Assembly (NCBI GenBank): GCA_945883335.1 | Contig: CAMCXI010000001.1 | Span: 308,213-372,212, forward strand | Length of the DNA: 64,000 bases | Source: Candidatus Methylopumilus universalis | Lineage (GTDB): Bacteria > Pseudomonadota > Gammaproteobacteria > Burkholderiales > Methylophilaceae | Direction of reading: 5' to 3' | In this document: one piece after another, positions 9,685 through 19,588 of the stretch | Layout of the letters: each line of letters begins with the position of its first letter | Position numbering within the stretch: the stretch's first letter is position 1 | Made by a program: the position numbers and the translations under genes | The notes under the pieces: generated by a model | The model's database searches: none | The model's input: only the letters and a program-made list of their open reading frames with translations | What the model was told of the DNA's origin: nothing

Positions 9685-11958
9685 ATGAATAAAATTAAAA
9701 CCATTCCCTTTTACATTGCTTTGATGTTTTCGATGCAAGTAAATGCCCATGACATTGCTGCGCCTACTGTTGACGTTAAAGCAGAAAAAAAGGATCCATT
9801 GCCATTTACCACTACTTCTAATCTAGGTAAAAAAGATTTGATTCGTTTACGGACGCAAACAAGCGATTCAGCAAGGTTGCTAGATGGTGAACCTGGGATT
9901 AGCCTTTATCAAGCTGGTGGAGTCTCAAGTATGCCTGTAATACGAGGGTTAGGTGACGACCGTATACGCATTAAAGTGGATGGAATGGATTTGATTTCAG
10001 CTTGTGCTAATCATATGAACACACCACTTTCATATATTGATCCAGCAAACGTAAGCAGCATAAAAGTCTATGCGGGGGTTACGCCAGTGAGCGTTGGTGG
10101 GGACAGTATCGGCGGGACGATTAAGGTTGAATCTGCAGCCCCAGAGTTTGCAGAACCAGGCGCTAGCTTGTTGCATAAAGGTCAAATTGGCACTTTTTAC
10201 CGTAGTAATAATGACGCGCGCGGTGCAAATATCTCTGCAACAATCGCCAGTGATATTTTCTCTGCAAGATACACAGGTTCAGTAGTTGAGGCTAATAACT
10301 ATAAAGCGGGTGGCGACTTCAAGGCGGCTGGTTTGGCAGCTTATGGAAGAAGTTGGTTGTCTGGCGATGCGGTTGGATCAACAGCATATAAATCAGAGAA
10401 TCATGCAATGGCTTTTGCCTTAAAGAATGACAATCATTTGTTAGAGTTTAAGGTTGGCCTGCAAAATATTCCTTACCAAGGTTTTGTGAACCAACGTATG
10501 GATATGACAAATAACGACAGTCAGCAATATAACCTCAAATATACAGGGCAATATGATTGGGGTAATTTGCAGATTGCTACTTACCATGAGCGTACTCGTC
10601 ACAGCATGGACTTTAGTAGGGATAAGCAATATTGGTATAACTCGGCGATGATGCCGCCCGCAAACTACAACGTTGCTGGTATGCCCATGGATACCAGGGG
10701 AAATAATACAGGGTTTTCATTAAAAGCTGACATCGCGCTGAATGAAAGGGATTTGTTGAAAATTGGTACGGAGTATCAACGCTATCGCCTAGATGATTGG
10801 TGGAGTCCTGTGGCTAACTCATCCATGATGGGGCCAAATACCTTCCAAAATATTAACAATGGTCAGCGTGACCGTTATGATGTTTTTGCTGAGTGGGAAG
10901 CTAAATGGAGTAAGGAATGGATGACGCAATTTGGCTTGCGATCCACTACAGTAAAGATGGATACAGGCAATGTGCATGGGTATTACAACGGTGCAGTAAT
11001 GATGAATACACCATATGGCGATCCTTCAAACCCATCTTCCATTTCAGGTGCTTTTAACACTGCAGATAGAAGTAGAACTGATAACAATATCGATGCAACG
11101 GCTATCGCCCGATGGACGCCAGATAGCACTAAGATTTTAGAAGCAGGCTACTCAATGAAAACACGCTCTCCAAATCTTTACGAGCGCTATACCTGGTCGA
11201 GCAAAAGCTCGATGGATACCAATATGAATAATTGGGTTGGGGATGGGAATGGCTATGTTGGCAATATGAACCTCAAGCCAGAAACTGCACATATATTAAG
11301 CGTGACGGGTGAGTTGCATGATGCACAGCACGAGCAATGGAATCTTCGCGTATCACCATACTTCTCTTACGTGACAGACTATATTGATGCAGTTTCATGC
11401 CCGACAGTTCATGGTGTAAATTGTCTTGCTGCGAGGGGTGATGGTTTTCTTAATCTTAGTTTAGCCAACCAGACAGCGCGTTTATATGGTGTAGATGTTT
11501 CCAGCAATCTTATCCTGGGTAATACAGGAAAGTTTGGTGATTTCAAAGTGATGGGTGTTGTGAATTATGTCCGTGGCAAAAATGTCACGACAGGTGATGA
11601 TTTGTACAACATCATGCCTCTGAACGGGAAAATTGCTTTGGAGCAAAGATTGGGTGCTTGGATAAATACTGCGGAAGTTAAGTTGGTGACTGCAAAAGAC
11701 GATGTCTCTGATGTGCGAAAAGAAATGCGCACACCAGGTTATGGGGTACTCAATTTCTATAGTAGTTATAACTGGGAAAAGATGCGGCTGGACGTGGGCG
11801 TGGAAAACGTCTTTGATAAGTATTACTTCTATCCACTTGGGGGTGCTTATCTTGGTCAAGGAGCGACTATGTCCTCAAATGCTACTGCGCCACAGTATGG
11901 AACGCCCGTGCCTTCTATGGGGCGATCAATTAACGTTGGGTTAACCATTAACTTCTGA
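9685..11958 (+). CDS. TonB-dependent outer-membrane copper receptor (OprC/NosA-like)
   Basis: A 757-residue outer-membrane protein with a signal peptide ending VNAHD, a plug domain (VIRGLGDDRIRIKVDGMD; VYAGVTPVSVGGDSIGGTI) and a long beta-barrel ending in a terminal Phe (GLTINF). No canonical N-terminal TonB box is obvious to me. CANHM at residues 107-111 gives a C-x3-M pair in the plug and RHSM in the barrel gives H-x-M, the same ligand pattern known for the Pseudomonas copper protein OprC. This supports copper binding rather than siderophore uptake. Neighbours (DUF2946-like protein, HTH regulator) agree. Substrate is inferred. Confidence 0.8.
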   Translation: MNKIKTIPFYIALMFSMQVNAHDIAAPTVDVKAEKKDPLPFTTTSNLGKKDLIRLRTQTSDSARLLDGEPGISLYQAGGVSSMPVIRGLGDDRIRIKVDGMDLISACANHMNTPLSYIDPANVSSIKVYAGVTPVSVGGDSIGGTIKVESAAPEFAEPGASLLHKGQIGTFYRSNNDARGANISATIASDIFSARYTGSVVEANNYKAGGDFKAAGLAAYGRSWLSGDAVGSTAYKSENHAMAFALKNDNHLLEFKVGLQNIPYQGFVNQRMDMTNNDSQQYNLKYTGQYDWGNLQIATYHERTRHSMDFSRDKQYWYNSAMMPPANYNVAGMPMDTRGNNTGFSLKADIALNERDLLKIGTEYQRYRLDDWWSPVANSSMMGPNTFQNINNGQRDRYDVFAEWEAKWSKEWMTQFGLRSTTVKMDTGNVHGYYNGAVMMNTPYGDPSNPSSISGAFNTADRSRTDNNIDATAIARWTPDSTKILEAGYSMKTRSPNLYERYTWSSKSSMDTNMNNWVGDGNGYVGNMNLKPETAHILSVTGELHDAQHEQWNLRVSPYFSYVTDYIDAVSCPTVHGVNCLAARGDGFLNLSLANQTARLYGVDVSSNLILGNTGKFGDFKVMGVVNYVRGKNVTTGDDLYNIMPLNGKIALEQRLGAWINTAEVKLVTAKDDVSDVRKEMRTPGYGVLNFYSSYNWEKMRLDVGVENVFDKYYFYPLGGAYLGQGATMSSNATAPQYGTPVPSMGRSINVGLTINF

Positions 11959-12074
11959 TGGTAAAAATAGGGAGAGTATTTTAAAACTAAAGATTAGTAA
12001 TAGTTTGTTTTTTGCGTTAGTGGCTATGGTTGTCAATTTTTCAAATACAGTTCTAGCTGCTTCAAATTCAGAAT

Positions 12075-12608
12075 ATGTTGAATAAACAATCAGCCGTAGC
12101 GCTTTTCTTATTTTTACTATCATCAATCGCGATAGCTGAAACAGCGCCAGTGGATTCTCTGTGCCCTGTTAAAACCTTCCAGCATCCGCAAGCGGGCAAA
12201 GTCGTCATCTGGCAACATCACTTCGGTGGCGCGTTTGATTTGGCGATGGCGCCAGAAACCCCATCTGGGCTAGCGCCAATGATTCGATTAAGTTTTGGAG
12301 GAAGTAGTGAGGCTAAATGCCATTTTCCAGCGATTGCTGTGCATAAGGGTGGCAATTGGGGCTGGCATGTAGCTTGGGGCTCTAATGCAAAATCAAGCCT
12401 GATGGTGGTGCGGGTAGATGGTGAGGCCTGGGTTTCGTCGTTACCTAAAAAGCTCGCATCGCAAACCGCTGATGCTATAGCGCTCTCAGAAAAAGATGGC
12501 TTATTAACGTTGGATTATCATTTACTCTCGGACTCTGCCTCTCTAAAACACACAATGATCTCTAGTGATGAAGGCCGTAATTGGGACCCGGTTGATCTGC
12601 ATCAATAG
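12075..12608 (+). CDS. Exported protein with a single Asp-box-like motif
   Basis: A 177-residue protein with a clear signal peptide (hydrophobic segment ending AIAETAP). The C-terminus holds SSDEGRNW, an S-x-D-x-G-x-x-W Asp-box of the kind seen in BNR/sialidase-like beta-propellers, but the protein is far too short for a propeller. Two Cys (LCPV; AKCHF) could form a disulfide and several His are present. It lies 116 bp after the copper receptor and may belong to the same cluster. No function assigned. Confidence 0.6.
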   Translation: MLNKQSAVALFLFLLSSIAIAETAPVDSLCPVKTFQHPQAGKVVIWQHHFGGAFDLAMAPETPSGLAPMIRLSFGGSSEAKCHFPAIAVHKGGNWGWHVAWGSNAKSSLMVVRVDGEAWVSSLPKKLASQTADAIALSEKDGLLTLDYHLLSDSASLKHTMISSDEGRNWDPVDLHQ

Positions 12609-12615
12609 CGTCCTA

Positions 12616-12642
12616 TTGAAATCTCCTACATCTGCCCCATAT
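12616..12642 (+). promoter_or_regulatory. Sigma-32 heat-shock promoter of clpB
   Basis: TTGAAA (12616-12621) and CCCCATAT (12635-12642) are separated by 13 bp, matching the sigma-32 consensus (CTTGAAA and CCCCATNT). It lies 34 bp before the clpB start, where such a promoter is expected. Confidence 0.85.
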
Positions 12643-12676
12643 AGGCTCTATCGAACATCCTAAATGGAGCAATGGC

Positions 12677-15262
12677 ATGAGAGTAGATAAGCTAACCACA
12701 AAGTTTCAGCAAGCCTTGAGCGACGCGCAGAGCTTGGCTGTCGGTCACGACCATACCAGCATTGAAGCGGCACATTTGCTATCGGCTTTATTGAGCCAAG
12801 ATGATGGCGGAACCGCATCATTGCTTGCGCGTGCAGGCGTAAATCTTGAACCGCTCAAAGCGGGCTTACAAGTCGCCATTAACCAACTCCCTAAAGTTGC
12901 TGAAAGCTCTGGCGAAGTGGCAATTTCTCGCGATCTCAATAATCTGCTTAATCTCACAGATAAACACGCCCAAAAGCGCGGTGATGCTTATATCGCCAGT
13001 GAAATGTTCTTACTTGCTTTGGCTGAAGATAAAGGCGACGCAGCAAAATTGCTCAAACAAGTTGGCTTGAATAAGTCCGCTTTGGAAGCTGCAATCAGTG
13101 CGGTGCGTGGCGGTGAATCTGTGGACAATCAAGAAGCGGAAGGTCAGCGCGAGTCTCTCAAGAAATACACATTAGATTTAACCGAACGAGCTCGCATGGG
13201 CAAACTAGACCCAGTGATTGGACGTGATGATGAGATTCGTCGTGCCATTCAGGTATTACAACGTCGTACTAAAAATAATCCTGTACTCATTGGTGAGCCA
13301 GGCGTGGGCAAGACGGCGATTGTAGAGGGCTTGGCGCAAAGGATTGTGAATGGTGAAGTGCCTGAGTCACTCAAAGGTAAAAAGGTCTTGTCGCTCGACA
13401 TGGCGGCTTTGCTAGCTGGGGCCAAATACCGCGGTGAGTTTGAGGAGCGCTTGAAATCGGTGCTGAAAGAGTTGGCCCAAGATGAAGGCCAAACCATCGT
13501 CTTTATTGATGAGCTACATACGATGGTGGGCGCGGGTAAGGCCGAAGGCGCAATGGATGCCGGCAATATGCTTAAGCCAGCTTTGGCACGCGGTGAATTA
13601 CACTGTGTTGGCGCAACGACTTTGGATGAGTATCGCAAATACATCGAAAAGGACGCAGCGTTAGAGCGTCGTTTCCAAAAGGTATTGGTAGATGAGCCTA
13701 CTGTTGAAGCTACCATTGCGATTCTGCGTGGCTTGCAAGAAAAGTATGAGCTTCATCATGGTGTAGAGATTACTGACCCTGCGATTGTCGCAGCGGCTGA
13801 GCTGAGCCATCGCTACATTACCGACCGTTTCTTACCTGATAAAGCCATCGATTTGATTGATGAAGCAGCAGCGAAAATCAAGATGGAAGTCGACAGTAAG
13901 CCAGAAGCCTTGGATAAGCTAGACCGTCGTTTAATTCAATTAAAAATTGAGCGTGAAGCGGTGCGTAAGGAAAAAGATGAAGCTTCTAAAAAACGCTTTG
14001 CTTTGATTGAAGAAGAGATTGCGAGATTGGAAAAAGAATCCGCTGACTTGGAAGATATTTGGAAAGCTGAAAAAGCGCAAGTTCAGGGCTCTGCGCATAT
14101 CAAAGAAGAGATTGAAAAGATTAAGCAGCAAATGGATGAAGCCACTCGCCAAGGTCAGTGGCAAAAGGTTTCTGAGTTGCAATATGGCAAGTTGCCAGCC
14201 TTAGAAGCGCAGCTTAAAAATGCTGCGGCTGAAGAAGATAAAGGCGAAGTAAAGCTTAACAGATTGCTTCGTACGCAAGTTGGCGCTGAAGAAATTGCAG
14301 AAGTGGTCAGCCGCGCAACAGGCATCCCTGTATCTAAAATGATGACAGGCGAACGCGCAAAATTACTCACCATGGAAACCAAACTGCATGAGCGTGTGGT
14401 TGGTCAAGATGAGGCAGTGCGTTTGGTCTCTGATGCAATTCGTCGTTCACGTTCTGGCTTGAGTGACCCGAATCGTCCTTATGGTTCGTTCTTGTTCTTA
14501 GGTCCAACGGGCGTTGGTAAAACCGAGCTATGTAAAGCATTGGCTGGCTTTTTATTTGATTCAGAAGACCATTTAATTCGTATCGATATGAGCGAGTTTA
14601 TGGAAAAGCATTCTGTCTCACGTTTAATTGGCGCGCCTCCGGGTTATGTTGGCTACGAAGAAGGTGGAACTTTGACAGAGGCGGTGCGTCGTAAACCTTA
14701 CTCAGTGATTTTGCTCGATGAAGTTGAGAAGGCGCATCCTGATGTGTTTAACGTCTTACTGCAAGTGTTGGATGATGGTCGTTTGACCGATGGTCAAGGC
14801 CGTACGGTGGACTTTAAAAATACCGTCATTATCATGACCTCTAACTTGGGTAGTCAGATGATACAAGGGATGCAGGGTGATGATTACCAAGTGGTTAAAT
14901 TGGCAGTGATGGGTGAGGTGAAAACACACTTCCGTCCAGAGTTCATCAATCGCATTGATGAAGTCGTTGTATTCCATTCACTTGGCGAGAGTAATATTAA
15001 GGCAATTGCAGGCATTCAATTGCAATACTTGGCTAAACGTTTGGCTGCGATGGATATGCAATTAGAGGTGAGTGAAGCAGCCATATCTGAAATTGCTAAT
15101 GCCGGTTTTGATCCTGTTTACGGTGCAAGACCACTAAAGCGTGCGATTCAGAGTGAGCTTGAAAACCCACTTTCACGCGAGATTTTGGCCGGTAACTTCG
15201 CACCAAAAGATACCATTAAGGTAGACTTTAAAGGTGGAAAGATGCTTTTTACTAAAGGATAA
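12677..15262 (+). CDS. clpB: ATP-dependent disaggregase ClpB
   Basis: Hsp100 chaperone that, with DnaK, resolubilises aggregated proteins. The 861 residues comprise the N-domain, a first AAA+ module ([13 protein letters not shown] near residue 207; Walker B VFIDELHT), the long charged coiled-coil middle domain (about 400-530) that separates ClpB from ClpA, and a second AAA+ module ([14 protein letters not shown] near residue 606; [12 protein letters not shown]). Length is normal. It starts behind GGAG and is preceded by a sigma-32 promoter, which is how clpB is controlled in E. coli. Confidence 0.98.
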   Translation: MRVDKLTTKFQQALSDAQSLAVGHDHTSIEAAHLLSALLSQDDGGTASLLARAGVNLEPLKAGLQVAINQLPKVAESSGEVAISRDLNNLLNLTDKHAQKRGDAYIASEMFLLALAEDKGDAAKLLKQVGLNKSALEAAISAVRGGESVDNQEAEGQRESLKKYTLDLTERARMGKLDPVIGRDDEIRRAIQVLQRRTKNNPVLIGEPGVGKTAIVEGLAQRIVNGEVPESLKGKKVLSLDMAALLAGAKYRGEFEERLKSVLKELAQDEGQTIVFIDELHTMVGAGKAEGAMDAGNMLKPALARGELHCVGATTLDEYRKYIEKDAALERRFQKVLVDEPTVEATIAILRGLQEKYELHHGVEITDPAIVAAAELSHRYITDRFLPDKAIDLIDEAAAKIKMEVDSKPEALDKLDRRLIQLKIEREAVRKEKDEASKKRFALIEEEIARLEKESADLEDIWKAEKAQVQGSAHIKEEIEKIKQQMDEATRQGQWQKVSELQYGKLPALEAQLKNAAAEEDKGEVKLNRLLRTQVGAEEIAEVVSRATGIPVSKMMTGERAKLLTMETKLHERVVGQDEAVRLVSDAIRRSRSGLSDPNRPYGSFLFLGPTGVGKTELCKALAGFLFDSEDHLIRIDMSEFMEKHSVSRLIGAPPGYVGYEEGGTLTEAVRRKPYSVILLDEVEKAHPDVFNVLLQVLDDGRLTDGQGRTVDFKNTVIIMTSNLGSQMIQGMQGDDYQVVKLAVMGEVKTHFRPEFINRIDEVVVFHSLGESNIKAIAGIQLQYLAKRLAAMDMQLEVSEAAISEIANAGFDPVYGARPLKRAIQSELENPLSREILAGNFAPKDTIKVDFKGGKMLFTKG

Positions 15263-15268
15263 ACAGTG

Positions 15269-15790
15269 ATGACTTTATCGAATGAAATGAGTTTTGTGGG
15301 TGCTTTAGTTTTTGTGGGCTTGCTCAATGGCTGTGCGACGACTCCAGAGCAGCCCCCGCAAATTCAGCGTATTTCAGCTGAAGAGTTGGAGCGTATCATG
15401 CCTAAGCCAACCCCAAACTTAAGTTTGGATGAAGTCGTTCTGCTCTCTAAAAACAAAGTGCCCGCAGATGAAATTATCCAAAAAATCAAAGATAGTCAGT
15501 CGCAATACGCATTAACGCCATCCCAGTTGCTTCAGTTAAGTAATAAAGGGGTAGAGCAAAAGGTATTAGATTATATTTTCACTGCGCATGAGCAAGCGGT
15601 GAGAGATAGTTTTGCTGAAGAGTTAAATAAACGCGAGCAAAACAAGTTACAAGAACAGCAAAAGCTTAAGCGAGAATACCAATTAAGACAGCCATATTAT
15701 GACCCTTGGTGGGGCTACTCTCGCAGCCCTTATTGGGGCTACCCTCGTCCTTATTATGGCCCAGGAATGTTTTATCGCTTTGGGTTTTAA
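15269..15790 (+). CDS. Predicted outer-membrane or periplasmic lipoprotein
   Basis: A 173-residue protein with a signal peptide followed by a lipobox LLNGC, so the mature protein should be lipid-anchored at that Cys. The middle (NLSLDEVVLLSKNKVPADEIIQKIKDSQSQY and following) is helical, an acidic-basic coiled-coil-like stretch follows, and the C-terminus is an aromatic Pro/Tyr/Trp/Gly-rich tail with three copies of a WGY motif. Start is ATG 15269 behind AAGGA rather than the overlapping GTG at 15266. It is six bases from clpB and may share its transcript. Function unknown. Confidence 0.65.
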   Translation: MTLSNEMSFVGALVFVGLLNGCATTPEQPPQIQRISAEELERIMPKPTPNLSLDEVVLLSKNKVPADEIIQKIKDSQSQYALTPSQLLQLSNKGVEQKVLDYIFTAHEQAVRDSFAEELNKREQNKLQEQQKLKREYQLRQPYYDPWWGYSRSPYWGYPRPYYGPGMFYRFGF

Positions 15791-15796
15791 TGTTTG

Positions 15797-16216
15797 ATGC
15801 AACAGGCTAGCCACAAAATCAGCGTTAAAACGAATGGTCGTCGCTTGTACGACCTTACCCCTCAAGTGCTCGCTTGGGCTAAGAATAGCGGCCTTAAAAC
15901 AGGCTTGCTGACGCTATATGTTCAACATACCTCTGCCAGTATTCTGATTAACGAGAATTACGACTCTGATGTGCTGGTGGATATGGAAAGTTTTTTCGCG
16001 CGCTTAGTGCCAGATGGCGATCAATTATTTATTCATACGTCAGAAGGGCCTGATGATATGCCAGCCCATATTCGCAGCGCCCTAACTCAGACCTCGATTT
16101 CCATTCCGTTTGTCGATGGCAAAGTGGCGCTTGGCACTTGGCAAGGCATCTTCTTATATGAGCATCGTTTGGCGTCACATAGTCGTAATGTGTTGCTTCA
16201 TTTAATCGCCGAGTAG
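15797..16216 (+). CDS. YjbQ / UPF0047 family protein
   Basis: A 139-residue protein with the YjbQ family landmarks: LYVQHTSASILINENYDSDVLVDME, HTSEGPDDMPAHIRSALTQTSISIP and LGTWQGIFLYEHR. Conserved His and acidic residues in these blocks form a metal/phosphate pocket; members were reported with weak thiamine-phosphate synthase activity, but the true role is uncertain. ATG 15797 is preferred over the TTG one codon earlier. It sits between a lipoprotein gene and a GST-like gene with almost no spacing, suggesting one transcript. Confidence 0.85.
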   Translation: MQQASHKISVKTNGRRLYDLTPQVLAWAKNSGLKTGLLTLYVQHTSASILINENYDSDVLVDMESFFARLVPDGDQLFIHTSEGPDDMPAHIRSALTQTSISIPFVDGKVALGTWQGIFLYEHRLASHSRNVLLHLIAE

Positions 16217-16219
16217 ATT

Positions 16220-16843
16220 TTGCAGCGCCCTGTTTTATATTCCTATCGTCGCTGCCCTTATGCCATGCGGGCTCGTATGGCGCTCCGTTATGCCAATATT
16301 GATGTTGAAATACGCGAGATTGCTTTAAGAGAAAAGCCAGCGCAAATGATCGCTGTTTCACCTAAAGGAACAATCCCTGTGTTAGTACTTGCTAGCGGGA
16401 AAGTGCTTGAGCAGAGTTTGGATATTATGGATTGGGCTTTAGCGCAGTCAGATGTAGATGAATGGATTGTTCAAGACCAAGAAGTACAAAAACTAAGCAC
16501 TGATTTGATTGCAACAAACGATGGTGCTTTCAAACAGGCTTTGGATAAATACAAATACGCGATTCGTTTTCCTGAAAATCCACCTGATGTTTATCGCGCC
16601 CAAGGCGAAGAGTTTTTAAAGCGCTTGGAGTTGCTACTGCAACAGAATTCTCACTTGTGTCGCAATACAGTTTCAAAAGCAGATGTCGCTATATTTCCTT
16701 TTGTGAGGCAATTTTTTATGGTGGACAATGCATGGTTTGAAACCGCCAACTACCCAGACTTGAAAACTTGGTTGAATGGTTTGTTGAATAGTCAGTTGTT
16801 TATAGATGTGATGCATAAATATCCTGTTTGGACCGATGCATAA
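16220..16843 (+). CDS. Glutathione S-transferase-like protein
   Basis: A 207-residue protein with an N-terminal thioredoxin-fold domain beginning LYSYRRCPYAMRARMALRYA, where the CPYA resembles the glutaredoxin/GST active site, then TIPVLVL (cis-Pro) and a helical C-terminal domain. Start is TTG at 16220, four bases after the stop of the YjbQ gene. Substrate cannot be told from sequence. A strong terminator follows. Confidence 0.8.
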   Translation: MQRPVLYSYRRCPYAMRARMALRYANIDVEIREIALREKPAQMIAVSPKGTIPVLVLASGKVLEQSLDIMDWALAQSDVDEWIVQDQEVQKLSTDLIATNDGAFKQALDKYKYAIRFPENPPDVYRAQGEEFLKRLELLLQQNSHLCRNTVSKADVAIFPFVRQFFMVDNAWFETANYPDLKTWLNGLLNSQLFIDVMHKYPVWTDA

Positions 16844-16847
16844 AAGT

Positions 16848-16876
16848 AAAAAAGGGGCACAAATTGTGCCCCTTTT
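16848..16876. terminator. Bidirectional terminator between the GST-like gene and clpA
   Basis: The arms AAAAGGGGCAC and GTGCCCCTTTT enclose a five-base loop, between convergent genes, with A-tract and T-tract on either side. Confidence 0.9.
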
Positions 16877-16895
16877 ATTATTACTTTATTTCTCT

Positions 16896-19190
16896 TTATT
16901 CCATCAAGTCAGCCGTCAGTTGATCTGATTTTCCTGATGACTTTTCTGATGTGATGTCATCAAAATCTAATGTAATTTGGTCTTTGTCATCAATGTCTAC
17001 AAATACATGGCCGCCATTTGCTAACTTGCCAAAGAGTAATTCATCCGCCAAGCCACGTCTAATGGTGTCTTGAATCAATCGGGACATTGGGCGTGCGCCC
17101 ATGAGTGGATCAAAGCCTTTTTTGCCTAGATAGGCTTTGAGCTTGTCACTAAAGCTTGCTTCTACTTTCTTCTCGTGCAATTGGTCTTCTAATTGCATCA
17201 AGAATTTGTCCACCACACGCATGATGATTTCTTGTGAGAGTGGCGCGAATGATACCGTGGCATCCAAGCGGTTACGGAACTCTGGGCTAAATAGACGTTT
17301 AATTTCCGCCATCTCATCGCCTACTTGCTTGCCTTGGGTGAAGCCCATCGTGGTTTTTGAAAGGGACTCCGCACCAGCGTTAGTCGTCATAATAATGGTC
17401 ACGTTGCGGAAGTCAGCTTTGCGGCCATTATTGTCCGTGAGCGTGCCGTGGTCCATCACTTGTAGCAAGATATTGTAGATGTCTGGGTGCGCTTTTTCGA
17501 TTTCGTCCAGCAGTAACACGCAATACGGATGTTTGGTGATGGCTTCAGTCATCAATCCGCCTTGCTCAAAACCTACATAGCCAGGAGGCGCGCCAATTAA
17601 GCGTGAAACGGCATGGCGTTCCATATACTCAGACATATCAAAGCGCACCAATTCAATCCCCAAGGTATAAGCCAATTGCTTAGCCACCTCAGTTTTACCT
17701 ACGCCGGTTGGGCCGGAGAATAGGAATGAGCCAATCGGTTTATTTTGACTGCCCAAGCCGCTACGTGCCATTTTAATGGCTGAAGCTAGGGACTCAATTG
17801 CTTTTTCTTGTCCAAATACCACTGCTTTTAAGTCGCGGTCTAGTGTTTTGAGCGCGTTGCGGTCATCGCTGGAAATATTCTTAGGTGGAATACGCGCAAT
17901 TTTAGCGATGATCTCTTCAATTTCTTTGTCGCCAATAAGTTTCTTTTGTTTAGACTTAGGCAAAATCCGCTGTGCTGCACCTGCTTCATCAATCACGTCA
18001 ATCGCCTTGTCTGGCAAGTGGCGGTCATTAATGTATTTAGCTGAAAGCTCAGCGGCGGTATTGAGTGCACCCAATGTATATTTTACGCTGTGATGTTTTT
18101 CAAAGCGTGATTTCAAACCTTTAAGAATTTGCACCGTTTCAGCAATGCTAGGTTCCTCTATATCAACTTTTTGGAAGCGGCGTGAGAGTGCGTGGTCTTT
18201 TTCAAAGATGCCGCGATACTCTTGATAAGTGGTTGCGCCTATGCATTTGAGCGAGCCATTAGAAAGCGCTGGCTTGAGCAAGTTTGAAGCATCTAAAGTG
18301 CCACCACTCGCTGCCCCTGCGCCAATTAAAGTATGGATTTCATCAATAAATAAAACGGCATCAGGCTGTTCTTCTAACTTTCTCATTACAGCTTTGAGGC
18401 GTTGCTCAAAGTCACCACGATATTTGGTACCAGCTAGCAAAGCACCCATGTCTAAGGAATAAATTACCGCATTGGCGAGCACTTCAGGTACGCTTTTTTC
18501 AACAATACGACGTGCCAAGCCTTCGGCAATGGCAGTTTTACCAACACCTGCTTCTCCGACTAATAGCGGGTTGTTTTTGCGACGACGGCATAGTGTTTGA
18601 ATCACGCGCTCTAGCTCTTTGTCGCGACCAATCACAGGGTCTATTTTGCCAGCGAGCACTTGTTCATTTAGGTTGAGCGTATAGCTGTCTAATGCGCTTG
18701 CTTGAGGCGCATCAGCTTCAGCAGTTTGTTCAGTTTCAGCACGCTTGGCTTCTTCAGCAACTTTAGCAACCCCGTGAGAAATATAGTTCACTACATCTAA
18801 ACGCGTGACGCCTTGTTGGTGCAAGAAAAATACAGCGTGTGAATCTTTTTCGCCATAGATAGCAACGAGCACATTGGCGCCAGTGACTTCTTTTTTGCCG
18901 GATGATTGTACATGCAGGATGGCACGTTGGATCACGCGCTGAAAGCCTAATGTTGGTTGCGTATCCACTTCTTCATCGCCACCCACCATAGGGGTGTGTT
19001 CTTCAATGTAATGATTTAGTTCAGCTCGAAGGTTGTCTAAGTTAGCGCCACATGCACGCAATACGTCAGCTGCTGTTGGATTGTCTATCATCGCAACCAG
19101 CAGGTGTTCGACTGTAATGAGCTCATGGCGCTTTTGACGGGCGTCCATAAAAGCCATGTGTAACGAAACTTCTAATTCTTGAGCAATCAT
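16896..19190 (-). CDS. clpA: ATP-dependent Clp protease ATP-binding subunit ClpA
   Basis: Unfoldase that feeds substrates to ClpP. The 764 residues have a Clp N-domain ([26 protein letters not shown]), a first AAA+ module with [13 protein letters not shown] and LFIDEIHT, and a second with [14 protein letters not shown] and [12 protein letters not shown]. There is no long coiled-coil insertion, separating it from ClpB. The gene for its adaptor ClpS lies immediately upstream in the same direction, the usual proteobacterial arrangement. The C-terminus is slightly extended with an acidic Ser/Lys tail. Confidence 0.97.
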   Translation of the reverse strand: MIAQELEVSLHMAFMDARQKRHELITVEHLLVAMIDNPTAADVLRACGANLDNLRAELNHYIEEHTPMVGGDEEVDTQPTLGFQRVIQRAILHVQSSGKKEVTGANVLVAIYGEKDSHAVFFLHQQGVTRLDVVNYISHGVAKVAEEAKRAETEQTAEADAPQASALDSYTLNLNEQVLAGKIDPVIGRDKELERVIQTLCRRRKNNPLLVGEAGVGKTAIAEGLARRIVEKSVPEVLANAVIYSLDMGALLAGTKYRGDFEQRLKAVMRKLEEQPDAVLFIDEIHTLIGAGAASGGTLDASNLLKPALSNGSLKCIGATTYQEYRGIFEKDHALSRRFQKVDIEEPSIAETVQILKGLKSRFEKHHSVKYTLGALNTAAELSAKYINDRHLPDKAIDVIDEAGAAQRILPKSKQKKLIGDKEIEEIIAKIARIPPKNISSDDRNALKTLDRDLKAVVFGQEKAIESLASAIKMARSGLGSQNKPIGSFLFSGPTGVGKTEVAKQLAYTLGIELVRFDMSEYMERHAVSRLIGAPPGYVGFEQGGLMTEAITKHPYCVLLLDEIEKAHPDIYNILLQVMDHGTLTDNNGRKADFRNVTIIMTTNAGAESLSKTTMGFTQGKQVGDEMAEIKRLFSPEFRNRLDATVSFAPLSQEIIMRVVDKFLMQLEDQLHEKKVEASFSDKLKAYLGKKGFDPLMGARPMSRLIQDTIRRGLADELLFGKLANGGHVFVDIDDKDQITLDFDDITSEKSSGKSDQLTADLME

Positions 19191-19219
19191 GTTTACTACC
19201 CTTTTAACTTACTACTTAA

Positions 19220-19531
19220 TTAAATTTCTTGCATATTGCATTGCAGCGGATGACCGTGTTCAGTTGCAAAAGCAACGACTTGGCCAACCTTAGTTTCAGC
19301 AATTTCTAGCGGGTAAACACCACAAACACCGGAGCCCTTGGTGTGAACTTGGAGCATGATTTGCGTTGCTTGTTCACGGTTTTTATTAAAAAAACGTTGG
19401 AGCACGTCGACCACGAATTCCATTGGAGTGTAATCATCGTTAAATATCAACACGCTATACATTGAAGGAGGCTTTGGTTTTTGTGTCTTGGCCGCCTCTA
19501 TTGTATTTTCTTGATGCTTAATACCCGCCAT
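19220..19531 (-). CDS. clpS: ClpA adaptor protein ClpS
   Basis: Adaptor that delivers N-degron substrates to ClpAP. The 103-residue protein contains [24 protein letters not shown], the hallmark region with the Asn-Asp-Asp-x-Thr-Pro-Met residues of the N-end-binding pocket, followed by [20 protein letters not shown]. The first ~22 residues are the flexible extension. It precedes clpA by 29 bp and is probably cotranscribed with it. Confidence 0.97.
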   Translation of the reverse strand: MAGIKHQENTIEAAKTQKPKPPSMYSVLIFNDDYTPMEFVVDVLQRFFNKNREQATQIMLQVHTKGSGVCGVYPLEIAETKVGQVVAFATEHGHPLQCNMQEI

Positions 19532-19588
19532 GTGTGTTCCTATTATTCAGCTTGAGATGAATAATTCAAGCTTAAAGTGATTGTGGGT

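Noticed and set aside
12005..12085. Short signal-peptide-like ORF (LFFALVAMVVNFSNTVLA) between the copper receptor and the next gene
   Set aside because: Only TTG or ATT starts with poor spacing to GGAG, and it overlaps the start of the next gene; it may be a decayed gene but cannot be supported.
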